Shown here: in pieces, positions 1 to 11,749 of the stretch
How positions within the stretch are numbered: position 1 is the first letter of the stretch
How the letters are laid out: every line of letters starts with the position of its first letter
Position numbers and translations under genes: made by a program
Notes under the pieces: model-generated
Seen by the model: only the letters and a program-made list of their open reading frames with translations
Database searches by the model: none
What the model was told of the DNA's origin: nothing
DNA from: Megamerina dolium
Taxonomy: Eukaryota; Arthropoda; Insecta; Diptera; Megamerinidae
DNA length: 64,000 nt
Reading direction: 5' to 3'
Assembly (NCBI GenBank): GCA_963854835.1
Contig: OY978525.1
Span: 3,615,501 to 3,679,500, forward strand

Positions 1-2009
1 TAAAATATATTACCATCGCACCATCGTGTTTCTTCGACACAAGAAATAGCCCCAGCATCCCCGAAGAAATGTCATTTCCTACGATGCGATATATGATTAT
101 TAATGATGGAGCAATTTATTTATTTCCCCATTAAATACTGAATAAGCAATCAATTGTGAATGTGAATACTAAAGAAAGCATAATAAAAATAAATGTTGAA
201 AAAATTAAAATAAAAAAAGCATTGAACAAACGAATGAACTAGTGCGCACTAGAGAAATGAGTTTCCGATGGGGTTACTCTGAACACAACCGGGAACAATT
301 TCCGTTTTCCTATTGGAAATTTGTGATCACACGCACATCATCATCAATATAAAATGAACTAAAAGAAGTAAGAGAAGGAAGCAGAGACAGTAAGAAATTG
401 TTAATAAATGACTGCAAAAAATTGAAAAATAATGAAATTCAGGGTACATAGGGCACAACGAAATTTGCAAAATCGTAGAATAACCTTTTTTGATTTTTTT
501 TCTTTTGTTACTTTCCCCAATTTTCAACTTTATGCTCCTTCACTTTTAGTTTTTGGCCAAAAGTGCCGAACTACGCAACTTTCTCGAGAATGGAGTATGA
601 GAACAGAATTGAATGTGTACGTATGCAACGTAACGTAGCGTAGTACTGCAATGCGATTTATCATGCCGGCAGCAAAACGTCTGATTCAAATTGCTTGACA
701 ATTATTACGATGGTGACAAGCAATGAAAAATATACGTGTAGTATGTACGTACGAGTGAACAATTTTGCATTACAAATGAAAGGAAGAAATTTTGATAGCG
801 ATCTACTACCATTGGCAATAGTGGCAATAGAGTAGTAGCCTAACTTACTACCACTACTCATAGTCGATGTAATAATAATAATAATATAATGCTTCACCAT
901 CATCACAGTGATGATGATGATGGTGAAGCAAAAAAGTAGCTAGCTGTAGCTGGTGGTAAATGAATTCATCCCTTGGTGTTGTCGTTGCCATTGTCGTCTC
1001 CGTCGTTATGCATGGCATCGGAAAATTAATGACGGAAAATTTTGCAAAGTTCACAAATTTCTTATTAGTTACTCGTTAGGTTGTCGTCATTGTCCTCGTC
1101 GTTGTCACCGTGTGCTTGCCTTACGCACCCAATCTATGTACGAGCATATATTCGAGTACAGCATGTATGTATGTATGTTACGTCATTAAAATGCCAACAA
1201 ATGGCAACAAATTTGAAAACATACAAGTTTTGTGTACGACATGAGTATGTATGAGGACATACTCATACATATATATATATATATATGTATATTGGAAGCA
1301 TGTTGGTTACCAACAAGGTATAATTCAACTTGTAACTAGTACTACCAACGAACGACATGCAGACTCATACTCGTACTAATAACTACGTTTTGCGTTAGAA
1401 ATAAAGTTCATATTTCATTGGTTGCGGTTTTAGTTTTCTTCATCGAAACAATATGAAGATGGGTAAAAAATTCAGTTTTAATTTGAATTTTAATTGAGGT
1501 TTCAGTGGTTATCTTATTGAAAATTCTATATTATACTATGTACATATAAAGTTATTTGATATTTGAAAATATATACATATACACTGTGCGACAACTGAAT
1601 ATACCTAAGCATCGATTTCTTCTATTATGAGGTATAGGATTTAAGTCTCTTCAACAACATTTTAGACTTTCTAGTTCTATATTAGATATGAGAGTGGTTC
1701 TCATTGAATTACAGACCTACTTAAATTCACGCTATCAAGGTCAAATGCCCATTTTCAATTTCACTTTTATTTCTAGTTCAGCGAACTGCCAATCTGAAGA
1801 TCCAAAATAGAAATCATATACTTTTTCATATAAAATATATTGATTAAAATAGAATTGTAAAAAAAGTAGATGAAAGTAGAATTGAAAAGATTCTATCAAT
1901 CCAAAAAATAATTAATAATGAGATAAAATATACGAACGTCCTATGCATATTCGTGAATTTTTGAATGATTTTTTTATTTTTTATTTTTTTATTATTTTTT
2001 TCAATTAAT
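1..2009. other. Intergenic or intronic DNA, no gene recognised
   Basis: Open frames here are short, AT-rich or made of simple repeats and show no conserved motif. Visible structure is limited to an (AT)n run near 1266-1287, short GTAT/ATGT runs, and a hairpin-forming segment whose arms are 890-906 and 914-930 (ATG/CAT-rich). I see no exon with a supportable splice context. Confidence 0.6.
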
Positions 2010-2130
2010 CGTTGTTGTTGTTGTTGTTGTTAGTATTGTTGTAGCAGCAAAAATACGGAAATGCTTTGTTTTGTTTCCGTATTCTGATGAGGTGAATGGA
2101 CCTTCCGGTACGTAGACCCGTCCATTCTTG
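2010..2130. repeat. GTT microsatellite followed by two hairpins
   Basis: A (GTT)n run is followed by GTAGCAGCA and two clean stem-loops. The first pairs AATACGGAAA (2052-2061) with TTTCCGTATT (2074-2083). The second pairs GAATGGAC (from 2094) with GTCCATTC (ending at 2127). A microsatellite beside consecutive hairpins is typical of the end of a dispersed element, possibly Helitron-like, but I see no transposase or defined partner end. The family is not identified. Confidence 0.4.
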
Positions 2131-2269
2131 GGAAGCTTCAATTAATACTGATCACAATTGGTTATTATCCGTTAATTTCTTGGTTTGATTCATATTTTCG
2201 AATAATACTAAAAGCGTTACTTATTTATGTTCAAATTAGAATTGCATGAAAGAGGCATAAGTCTATTTT

Positions 2270-3293
2270 CATGTTTTTTTTTTCGTCCATTTTGTATGGG
2301 AGCCCCTTTAAGGGGGAAAGATGTTTTAAAAAATGTTGGGAAGCAAAAATGAATGAGGGTCGGTAACACAACGAGTTAATTTATTGTAATTTTTTTTTAT
2401 TAATTTGTTATGGCAGCAGTACTAAAGAATGAAGATAGGGAGCGAATAAGTTTCAGTAAAATGTTATGGAAGAAAAATTAATGGAGATCCGCGTTGGGAA
2501 CATTTCAACTTTCTAGAGACGATCCCTCGGGTAAGTAAGAGTAAGTATATTTTCATAAAATTTTCAGAGACCAAAAATATATGGTGGCTGGTGATACCAA
2601 TTGATCCCTGTAAAGACACTCGGGAAAGGGTGAGAGCTCATTTTATTATTAGGGAAGCCGCCTAATGGATGATGGTAAGAGGTAAGAATGTTCTGGTAAA
2701 ATATTACGAAGAAAAAATTAATCGAGGTCGCAAGTCGGCAAAACATTTCAATTCTCTAGAGGTGATCCCTCAACAGCTATGAGGGTATTTAACGATTTTC
2801 ATATGTTTTTAAGCTTATATTGTAGGGGAATCTCTTTAAGGGGGAAAGAAAGGGGCTAAATATGTTCAAAAAAATGTTAAGAAGCAAATAGGGTGGAGTG
2901 AAGGGTGAAGGAAATAGTGCGAACGAATTTAATTTTTTTTTTTCATCAATTTTGTGTGCAGCAGTCCTAAAGAATAAAGTAAAATGTTATGGAAGAAAAA
3001 CGATTGGGGATCGCTCATATATTTTAACCTTCTAGGAGCGATCTCTCGACAGCTCTGGTGTATTTGTCGATTTTTCGGTCGATTTTTCGGATTTCTGATT
3101 AATTTTGTAGCGAAACCCCTTTAGTGGATAGAGATGGGGGTAAGTATATTCAGGAAAAATATTTATATTGAAAAATAAAAGGAAGTTGGTCATATACTTT
3201 AACTCTCTACGGGTGCCTTAGGAATAATGGAAGCGAAAGTAATAAAAATATCAAATTCCTAGAGCAGTATATTTAGGGAAAATATTGAGATGA
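2270..3293 (+). repeat. 'CTCTAAG' dispersed repeat, tandem monomers
   Basis: Loosely repeated monomers of roughly 170-280 bp run in this strand sense. Recognisable blocks recur in order: a 'TGTATGGGAGCCCCTTTAAG' type motif, 'GGGGAAAGATG', 'GTAAGTATATTCAG', 'AAAAAATGTTG', 'AAAATTAATGG', 'GGTCGGTCATATATTTCA', 'CTCTAGGGGCGATTCC', then 'TTGTCGATTTTC' and the cycle restarts (for example near 2291, 2820 and 3104). The same family appears at many other places in the window in both orientations. No coding capacity is visible. I do not recognise it as a named family. Confidence 0.65.
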
Positions 3294-3659
3294 TGGGCGC
3301 CGTAGCTCAATGTTTAGTGAGTTAGTCTTCTGATCTGTAGGTCGTGGTTTGAATCCTCGACCCTCGGCTGAAGCATAAATTTAATATCACAAAGATTTTT
3401 CTTTCGAACGGTGCCCACCTCTCAGCAATCAATTGGGAATTCTTCCGCAGCAGTAACAATTTGCCATGGTAAAGCTTCTAAAAGAACTCTGTGACAAAGC
3501 CACAAGGGTTCTGCCGTTCGGAACTGGCTAAAATAAGTAGATTTCTTTTAATACTATTCAAAATTTATGACGCACAATAGTACTGGAGGAGAAGCTTCGC
3601 CAAAGAGCCCATCGAGGCTTATAAATGCAACATATTTATTTTTTTTTTTTTTTGTTTTT
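3294..3659 (+). mobile_element. tRNA-derived SINE, copy 1
   Basis: The head resembles a tRNA gene, with a box A-like GTAGCTCAATGTTTAGTGAG and a box B-like GGTTTGAATCC at the usual spacing. A body shared with four other long copies follows (TTTCTTTCGAACGGTGCCCACC, then TTCTGCCGTTCGGAACTGGC), and it ends in CATATTTATT plus a T-rich tail. Near-identical 11-bp flanks (TATTGAGATGA at 3283-3293, TATTGACATGA at 3660-3670) look like a target-site duplication with one mismatch. The copy sits inside the CTCTAAG repeat. It is a transposon, not a working tRNA gene: the head has no proper acceptor-stem closure. Confidence 0.8.
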
Positions 3660-3686
3660 TATTGACATGAAAAAATGAATGCAGGT

Positions 3687-3854
3687 CAGTGGCGTAGCCA
3701 CAATTTTAGCAAGGAGGGATTTAATGAAAAAGATATATGAGAAAAATTTTTAAAAATAATTTTTATATATCTATATAAAAAAAAAAAATTTTTAACAAGT
3801 CCATCGGTCAAGGGAGATCTATTCCCCTTACTTTCTCTACTGACTACGCCATTA
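3687..3854. mobile_element. hAT-type MITE with 8-bp target duplication
   Basis: A 168-bp insertion starts CAGTGGCGTAGCCA and ends with the inverse of TAATGGCGTAGTCA, so the terminal inverted repeats share TGGCGTAG and more. It is flanked on both sides by exactly ATGCAGGT (3679-3686 and 3855-3862). An 8-bp duplication with CAGTGGCG-type termini is the hallmark of hAT transposons. There is no coding capacity, so it is a non-autonomous MITE. It interrupts a CTCTAAG repeat copy: the sequence on either side reads as one motif if the insert is removed. The right terminus has drifted, so it is probably immobile. Confidence 0.8.
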
Positions 3855-3862
3855 ATGCAGGT

Positions 3863-5876
3863 CGTTCATACATTTTACCCATCTGCTGCTAACTTCTAAG
3901 CAGCTATGGCAATATTTGTTGGTTTTTCACTCATTAATTCCAATTTTGACCTCGTATTGGTAACATTTAACCCCATGCGACCTCTAGTATTTTTAGCTGA
4001 TACAGTATTTAAGAAAGCTCACAAAATCATAATTATTATTTCCAAAAAAATTATATTTTTTTAAAACAATTTTTGTCGCACAATTGTAAATAAGAGAGCT
4101 TGCAAATTGAGTATAACAATTTCCAACAAAATGTTGAAACCCAAAATTGATGTGAGCGTAATCAAGTGTTGCACAATGTACGTACATACGTATGTATGCA
4201 TAAACTGGAAGCAAATATTATATTGTATTTGACAATATCTATATATGCTAGTACTTACACATAAGAAGACTAAATTAATTAAATTTATTCAAAAAAAAAA
4301 AAATGTTATCATATTTAGAATTTATTTATATTTTATTGCTGACATGCATTGACAATAAATGAAATAAAATTATTCAATTTAAATAAATATAAATTATAAT
4401 TTGAAATATTGCATAAATTGCAATTTAAATTGAATACAATTGCATAATAGAAAATTTCATAGAAACAATGATTTAAGGAAAAGATCAAGTAGCCGAATAA
4501 TTAATGACACTCATACGCGTTATTATACGCCGTAAAAGATTTCCGCATTTGAATATAATCTTATCTACTATGTCAAATAAAGCACTGAACTTTAGCTTAC
4601 AAATGAAAAGAATTCAATTTCTATCTACCTACTCTAACTGGTATTGTTATTACTTCTTGTTTCGTTGTCTTGTCTGTTTGCAAACAGAAATTATCTCTTC
4701 CACGTTGTATTGTGTATCGTTGTGTCGCTTTTGTCTGGCAATAAGTGCGCTTGACACAGCACCTGAAGGCTATCTCTTCTTTGTCACTAAAGAACACACA
4801 ACAACGCATTCAACGTCAGCGTCAAAGTACGTACGTAAGCAAGCAAACAGGATTTGTTTGCCATTTTAAACGGTCAGGTTGCTTGCTGACACTTGGCAAC
4901 ACTTGCAAAAGCAGCTGGCAGCGAAAAGGTGGAAATATTTTCTCAAGTTTCACACCCTTTTACTTCTCGAATGAATGAAGAATAATTGCATGCACACTGC
5001 CACTCCACTAACTAAATCCAAAACATTCAATTTCCGCCAAAAGCTGGTGCTTACATTTTAAGCGTGGTATATAATATTAAAGCAAAACAATTAGTAGCAC
5101 AGAAAAGAGCTACGACGACGATTATAAAGGCAAACCCATTTTAAGAGGATTTACGTGAGATTACGAATGTCTCCGATTTAGAGTTGATTAAAGTAATTAA
5201 TTCCAAAACGTTTTCTTCATTTAAGTACTGCAAAGTATTGCAAATTATTTACACCAACTGTACACAAGAAATTGTGAAGCAAAAGTAACAGTAAAAATGG
5301 AATGTGCAACATGGAAAATGAGAAAAATTGGAAATTTGACATTTCTCACGTGAATCAGGGCGAACAACGAAGAAATTTGAAATGCGAAAAACACACAGCA
5401 AGCGCATCGCTTGAATTCTTAGGAAGTGAAGCGAATCCAATCGCGTACACACACGATCGTAATTTGCAAATTAACGGATCGCATGCAATGAAATTAATTC
5501 GCACACCACCTCTTACACCCAATTCAAATCATCCAACCAACCATCCATCCAAATATGTATGCATCTCTCTAGCCAGACCACATGTAGACTAACAAAGACG
5601 TACAGAGATAGACACGCTGGCGACGATACTTGTCATCAAACCAAAGAGACATTAAAAATTACCAAATGCATGCGTCGTCATCGCCATCGTCATCGTAGTC
5701 GTCTATATTTAGATGTGTCTAAATTTTGAATTGCTTGCAGATCCCAAAAAAAAAGAAGAATGAGCTGCTAATAGCTCTGCGCTAATTGGAAATGGAATAC
5801 GGACAATAGCGTCTGCGTCTAAGTACTGCGAAATTGACATCAACATCGACATTGTTAGTGGGCTCAGTCGAATGTA
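3863..5876. other. No gene recognised
   Basis: After the tail of the CTCTAAG repeat (to about 3960) the sequence is unique-looking AT-rich DNA. Short frames occur (for example within 4504-4978 and 5302-5592), but they lack motifs, show no convincing splice sites and have ordinary non-coding composition. I cannot support an exon here. Confidence 0.5.
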
Positions 5877-6937
5877 CAGGGTTAGGCGATTAAAGTGTTG
5901 CCTATTCAAGTGCCCATATCTTCGTTATGTGAGATTATTTTTTATTGATTCAAATTACAAAAATTGTGAAAATAATCAAAATTTCAAAATCCATTCAATT
6001 TAGTTCCATGTTGCCACCTTTTGCCTTAACTATGGCCTTCAAAAGGTTAAAAAATGACGTGCATGCTTCATGAATGTGATCTTCCGGTATTTTGGCCTTT
6101 CTTCAGCGCATCCATACTGACATATTTTTTAGTCCTCATCCTGCTCTTCAAAATGGCTTAGATTGAATGGTCCATCGGATTTGTATGTGCCGAATTCGAA
6201 GCCATCGTGTGGACGAAATAAAGTGTGGAACATGATTTTTTAACCATTCTTGATTCATACGAGCTTTATGAGACGGTGCCGAGTCTTGTTGGAACGACCA
6301 TGGTCTACAACCGAAATGTTTGCGTACTCATAGCTCAAAAGAAACTTCCAAAATATTTTCCGATGAAAACGATTGGAGAGCGTCCATCGGCGGTCACTGA
6401 GCAGATGTGCAATTACTTGAGATTTAAAATTACTTCAGATGGCCATTCGTAGTCTCAAATTTTCGAAAGTACGTTCATTTAAGTAAACACGATCATTTTG
6501 TGAATTTATGAACTGCTCAATAGGGAAATTTCTTTCATTAGAAAACACAATGTTTGGATATTCGCCACGTTCGTGCAAGCGTAACAACTCCTTTGCTTTT
6601 TCGAATATAACTTTGTATTGCTTTGGTGCAAGATCGTGTGCCTTTTGGAAATTGTACGGCTTTACCTTGAGCTCGGATGCTTCGCTGGCATATTTTCAGT
6701 TCTTTGGCCATTTGATTGCCACTACGGCGTGGATTTCGTTCAAGTCGAGCCTTCACTTTCCGAACCATTTCAGGTGATGTTGTTGTTATTTTTTTTTTTT
6801 TCGTCCACCACCATAGCGTGTGGTAGTTGGTAAACAATATAAACAGCTGTTATTGGTATGAATTTCACGTAGTTGGCAACATCAGTTTGACAGATACACC
6901 TGTGCGCAGTTGGCAACACTTCAATGGCCTAACCCTG
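5877..6937. mobile_element. Internally deleted mariner-like element, TA-flanked
   Basis: A 1061-bp element has inverted ends: CAGGGTTAGGCGATTAAAGT at 5877 matches the inverse of the right end (CAGGGTTAGGCCATTGAAGT read from 6937), continuing with GTTGCC. Both sides carry TA (5875-5876 and 6938-6939), the target duplicated by Tc1/mariner transposases. The interior holds a minus-strand transposase relic. At about 1.06 kb it is shorter than typical full-length mariners (about 1.3 kb). Confidence 0.85.
6000..6790 (-). pseudogene. Mariner-type transposase relic inside 5877-6937
   Basis: Reading minus strand from about 6785, pieces of a mariner-superfamily transposase appear in order but in shifting frames. 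First is a helix-turn-helix-like region containing MVRKVKARLERNPRRSG. Next is a segment ERGEYPNIVFSNERNFPIEQ (around 6480-6580). Last is the C-terminal tail LKAIVKAKGGNME near 6000-6060. The position normally holding the first catalytic aspartate (FSDE in relatives) reads Asn, and frameshifts separate the blocks. It cannot make an active enzyme. The exact mariner subfamily is not determined. Confidence 0.75.
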
Positions 6938-8439
6938 TATATGCAATTTTCATAAAGTCCCTCAAATATCATATTATTCTTTTTTGTTCTGATCATGTAT
7001 CGAAAATTAGTATTAATATTTTTTGAATTTTATTTAAAAAAAATAAAATAAAATAAAAATCATAAATTAAACTTAAAAATAATTTCAATTTGAAAGCAAA
7101 AAAAAAAAAACGAAATTTTATATAACAAATTAACTCCGTGGTGCTGATGATAATGATGATCATGATAGTGAATGATTCTATGCCATACCAACTATTAAAA
7201 TAGAAAAACAGAGAGCTCATCAACCCTCTCCTTCAGCCATTTGCCTATTATCCATTCGGCAGCCATTCAGCCATTCAACCATCCATCCATCCATCCATCC
7301 ATCTTACTTTATGAGCACTAACATTTGCATATATATATTTTTTTTTGCGTATGCATGTGCGTGTATGTCTTTTGCAACTTCATCTAAAATTCTGTGTCTA
7401 TGTAATCGTCTGTCCGTCTGTCCGTTTATTTATTCATCGCATCTCATCTCATCGTATCGCATCGCATGCTTATTGGTCGCAAATGTCTCGTAAAGTAGTG
7501 TCGTCTTAATGACCCGGACGCCATTGTGTGTCTGTGTGAAATGTTTGTTGTATATTGTGACTTGTTTCTTTTCGTTAGTTTTTTTCTGTTTTTTTTTTTT
7601 CTATAGCAATGTCTTCATCATCAGCAGAATCATCGTTGTTGTTGATTCTGATAGTCTCATAGTCTGATTAGTATCTTATTCAGCATCATGAAATTTGAAC
7701 TACTTAGAATGTTTGCTTATGTATGAGAACCAGTATGAGTACATAGCAAGTACACTAGGTACCGATGTGCCATAGTACATTGACATTGAATTGCATCAAA
7801 CATTTTCTGTGGAATTGTGTGTTTGAACATCTAAGATTAAAATTGTCTTACCTGTTATCTCACCTTCAATGAATATGAAGCTATTGTTTCACTCGTTCAA
7901 TAGTTCATTGCACTGCTGCTCTCTTCATTGAAAATGCAAATGGGATTTTACCCCCTTTTCTTTTTTTTTTTTTTGCTGATTATGAGATGCCATTTTATTT
8001 TTTTGTTTTTTTTGTGTTTTCTGATAAAAAATGCTTATTAACCATAAATTGTGTTTGTATGAATATAAGCACCTATGCAATGAAATTTATGAGGAATTAA
8101 ATTATTTTTGCTTTTTTTTCCCCTTATTTTTTTTTTGGAGTTTATTGTGTGATTTCACATCAAATTCAATGTCATTTCTTAGTCGGAAAAAATTATGTTT
8201 GAAACTAATTCAAGGCTGAAGTGAAATTAAATATCTTTTTAGTATTTTTTTCTTTCTTCTAATTTGTTTCAAACCTATATGCTTCTATGTATGTATGTAG
8301 ATGTACATAGAATAGATAGAATTGCAGCAAACATTTGTTCTAGCAAGATCAGCAATTCTAGCACCTTATGATGACAAATGCATGAACATTGAGATATATA
8401 ATATTTGTATGCTTAAAAATATGTTCACACAAAATGTTT
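6938..8439. other. No gene recognised; simple repeats
   Basis: AT-rich sequence with homopolymer runs, a (CCAT)n stretch around 7264-7303, a (GTCT/GTCC) run near 7410-7430 and many T runs. The open frames are low-complexity (Phe/Leu/Tyr-rich from T runs) and not credible as coding. Confidence 0.5.
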
Positions 8440-9300
8440 TTTACCTCTCCAGATACAAAAGTGGAGATGTAATCAGGTGCTTAAAAGTTTTAGAAAACTT
8501 TGCCAATAGCCCCATTTTGTTTAACGAGCACACACTGGCCTCAAAAATATCATACTTCCGGCAGTTCGAAATTGTTATAAGCGAAAGAGAAGCATGGAGG
8601 AGAAATGCAATCACCTTCAAGCATGACTCACAAGTCTGGTATACGGACAGGTCGAAGCTGGAAGATCGTGGAACCGGGGCTGATATTTATGGCCCCAAAT
8701 TCAGACGATCAATCCGAATGGGTTTTTACCCAACAATTTTCCAAATGGAAGTTCATGACTTCGTAGAAAGATGCAAGTATCCCATATTTATATATTATCA
8801 GATAGCCAAGCAGCTTTAAAAGCTCTTCAATTTTTCACAATCACCTCTAAATTAGTAGATGAATGTCTTAACCTTCTAAATGAGCTAGGAAACCTGAATG
8901 CTGTAGTATTAAGGTGGATAACTGACCATGAAGGACACGATGGGAACGAAATAGCTGATAAACTAGCCAAAATGGGCGCTGAAAAGTCCCTGATCGACCC
9001 TGAAACCTTCAGTTTCTAATCCCAAATAAAGGGATATCTAAAAAGATACACACGTTTGGTAGAGCTGACCTACGTATTCTTTGTGGTTATTTTACAGGCC
9101 ACTGCAGCCTCAGATACCACTTAAAAAAGCTAGATCTATCTGACACTTATGTCTCCAGATTCTGCAACCAAGACATCGAAAGCTCAGAGCACATTCTCTG
9201 TGAATGTCAAGCTCTTGGCAGACAAAGACTAAGCCACTTTGGTGATAGTACAGTGCCTCCATATAAATTGTGGAATAATGAACCCAACACAGTTTATTAA
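8440..9300 (+). pseudogene. 3' part of an I/LOA-like LINE: RNase H and C-terminal zinc finger
   Basis: This stretch encodes the distal part of a non-LTR retrotransposon polyprotein, broken by frameshifts. In order there is an RNase H start (VWYTDRSKLEDRGTGADIYG, about 8635-8695), then after a frame change IYILSDSQAALKAL (about 8780-8825), RWITDHEGHDGNEIADKLA (about 8910-8970), and a C-terminal tail with LTGH-type and CRFC-like finger residues (CNQDIESSEHILCECQAL, about 9165-9215). RNase H domains occur in I, LOA, Ingi and related LINE clades but not in Jockey, so this is a different family from the element at 25-30 kb. Reverse-transcriptase sequence is absent, so it is a dead 5'-truncated copy. 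Confidence 0.75.
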
Positions 9301-9309
9301 AAGCCTAGA

Positions 9310-9690
9310 AACTTAGATTTTATGTAAATGTTGACCGCGACTGCGCCTCAAATGGTTCCAGTTTTGGCATACTCTCTCCAACATATTGGTCAGTATCTCA
9401 TGAATAAATTCTTCAATAATGCCTTCCAGTGCGTCAACCGTTGCGGGCTTGTCGCTATAGACATGAGCCTTAACTTAGCACCACAAAAAATAGTCTAAAG
9501 GCGTTAAATCGCACGATCTAGCCGGCCAATTGACCGGCCCCAAACGTGAAATAAACTGCTCACGAAATCGCCTCTCAATTGGGCCATTGTTTCGCGTGCT
9601 GTGTGGCATATGGCACCATCTTGTTGAAACCACATGTCAACCAAGTCCAGCTCCTCCATTTTGTGCAAAAAAAAATCTGCAAATGAAATT
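9310..9690 (-). pseudogene. Mariner-like transposase fragment (C-terminal catalytic part)
   Basis: On the minus strand from about 9685 the blocks DMWFQQDGAICHTARETMAQ, then QFISR and VNWPARSCDLTPLDYFLW, then KAHVYSDKPATVDALEGIIE and NWNHLRRSRGQHLH can be read. These match the second and third catalytic aspartate regions (QQDGA and CDLTPLDYF) and the C-terminus of a mariner-superfamily transposase with about 37 residues between the last two Asp. At least one frameshift and an in-frame stop interrupt it. No terminal repeats are visible, so only a fragment remains. The pseudogene at 59760-60540 belongs to the same subfamily. Confidence 0.75.
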
Positions 9691-9714
9691 TCGAAATCAT
9701 GCTCTTGTATAAGA

Positions 9715-10440
9715 AGTAAGTGTGTTTTTCATTCGGTGACGTCCATTCTTTTTTTTAACATACTCAAGTACGGGTAAAACATATTTATGTGCTAATTTTA
9801 AGGCCTAAAGTCCCAAATATACATTCGAAAGCATACATTTGTATGGCAGGTAGGTGTGGTTTATATCCGATGACGCTCATTTTTAAATATACTCGACTTT
9901 TGATCCAAAAAAAACATACTTGCCAAATTTCAGTCCTATATCTGTAAATTCTGCGATCAAAGTCTACAAATATAAATTTGAAAAAATATACTTTTGAAAG
10001 GATAGAAGGTATAATTTTTATCCGATTTTGCCCAGTCTCAAAATTGTATATTTATAAAAAAAAATACAAACCGATATATTCAATTTCAGTTCGAAAACTT
10101 CATATTTTCGTGCCCAAAATGTGCAAACAAGCATTTAGAAACATACTTTTGTATGAAAAGTAGGCGTGGTTCTCATCTAATATCGCCCATTGCCAATATT
10201 TTCTGTCAGTTAGTAAATGAAATTTTATATACCGAATTTCAGCTCTATAACTTTATATTTTCCTGCGTAAAATATGAAAATATACATACGAAGGCATCAT
10301 TTTATATGGGAGCTAGGTGTAATTTTACTCCGATTACGACCATTTTCAAAGATTTCCATGCACTAGTAAATATAATCGAATATACTAAATTTCAACATTA
10401 TAACTTTATATTTTCATGATCACAGACACACTTTTGCATG
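9715..10440 (+). repeat. Diverged tandem repeat, about 4-5 monomers
   Basis: Monomers of roughly 130-170 bp recur with a shared core: a 'TTTGTATGGNAGNTAGGTGTGGTTT' type block, a 'CCGATNNCGCNCATTTTCAAA' block, and a 'CCGAATTTCAGCTCTATAACTTTATATTTTC' type block. Starts are visible near 9715, 9840, 10005, 10150 and 10305. The block logic (TATGGGAG, then GTGTGG, then CATTTT) resembles the tandem core of the DINE-like elements at 40-48 kb, but the sequence is different or very diverged. There is no coding capacity. Confidence 0.55.
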
Positions 10441-11388
10441 ATGAATACCATTTATTCTCCCAGGTGTCATGTCACATCATATTGACTTCATAAAAAGAGC
10501 TCAGTACAATAGCTAAAGCTTTTTTTTGGCATAAAAGCTTTTAATATGAAAATAAAACTTGATCAAGCAGATAAATTCTCAAATATGTGGAACTTATGTC
10601 TATCTAATGTGGAACTTATTTTTATCTAATTAAATTTTTATGAATATGTGACAAAGTTTGTATTTTTCGCTTTATTTAATTTTCGTAATTATTCAAAAAT
10701 AATCTTAATTTGTTGCTATTAATTTGTATATGCACATTTTCATTTTTTAACCATTTGATATTTGTTTTCTCACTTGTTTCTAATTAAGTAACAAATGATA
10801 TCGATTAAATCAGTTGCTGACATTTCAGCTGACTATGTTATTATCTATAATTGCCAACCACTTGAGGGATTCATGCCATATACTACTTACTTATGATATA
10901 GAAATATTTTTAATGAGCTTTTGAAAACTTTTTAACAGCGCACTTAAATTTAATGTATTCCATTATCGTTAGCTATTGCGTTTCTTTTCTTCTATTTTGG
11001 CTTTATTTTTATTTTTATTTTTTTATTTTTTGTTCTGAAAGTACAATACTTGATTTTTCAAACAAATTATTAAAAATCACTGCCAATGTATAAGAATAAT
11101 AATAAGAAAAAATGGGCAAAGAGTATTCAGAAAACTCAATTTAAAGTTTTATTTTCTTTTTCCGAGGGGAGCACAGATTTTATTTTAATGATAATTTCTA
11201 TTGCATCATTTGCATAAGAATGTGTGAGTAAGAAAACATGAAAACCCAATCTCAAATTGTTTCAAAAGGATACAAAATAATATTTACGTAATAGAGCGCC
11301 GCACAAAAAAATGGCAAAATTTCCTTAGGCTTAATTTACTTTGGACTATATTAAAAGGCAGCACAAATGAGAATTGTTGAAATTAACA
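10441..11388. other. No gene recognised
   Basis: AT-rich sequence without conserved frames, inverted ends or obvious repeats, ending at the TA target of the Tc1-like transposon that follows. Confidence 0.5.
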
Positions 11389-11390
11389 TA

Positions 11391-11611
11391 CAGTATTGTG
11401 CAAAACTTAAGCAACTGGCATAGTGCTCTCATTGATTTCAAATTTACTAAAAAATAAAAGCGCTTAGATTGAATGTTTTAATATTTAATTGTTCCTTCAT
11501 TAAATACATAAAAAACAACAACAACAAAAGTTCGGTATTCTTACGAAATTAACTGTAAACAACAAAAAACAAATTATACTCATATTTCATCTGTGCAAAA
11601 CTTAAGCAACT
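11391..11611 (+). repeat. Left inverted terminal repeat of the Tc1-like element
   Basis: About 221 bp, holding outer and inner copies of the 20-bp putative transposase-binding repeat (11397-11416 and 11592-11611). It is matched by 12815-13035 in inverse orientation. Confidence 0.9.
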
Positions 11612-11749
11612 CGGAGTGCAAAGGTGTTCGATATTTCTTTGTTCAGAAAATTTCGGAGTTTTTTCTGCTTTGTGCATTAACATTGATCTAACTCAGTACA
11701 AAAAAGTCTTTCTTAGCGCACAGTTCTTTCAAACATATTGAAATCCAAT

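Noticed and set aside
4504..4978. Overlapping plus-strand frames of 121 and 77 codons
   Set aside because: No domain, no splice context, composition like flanking non-coding DNA, and both strands are open equally.
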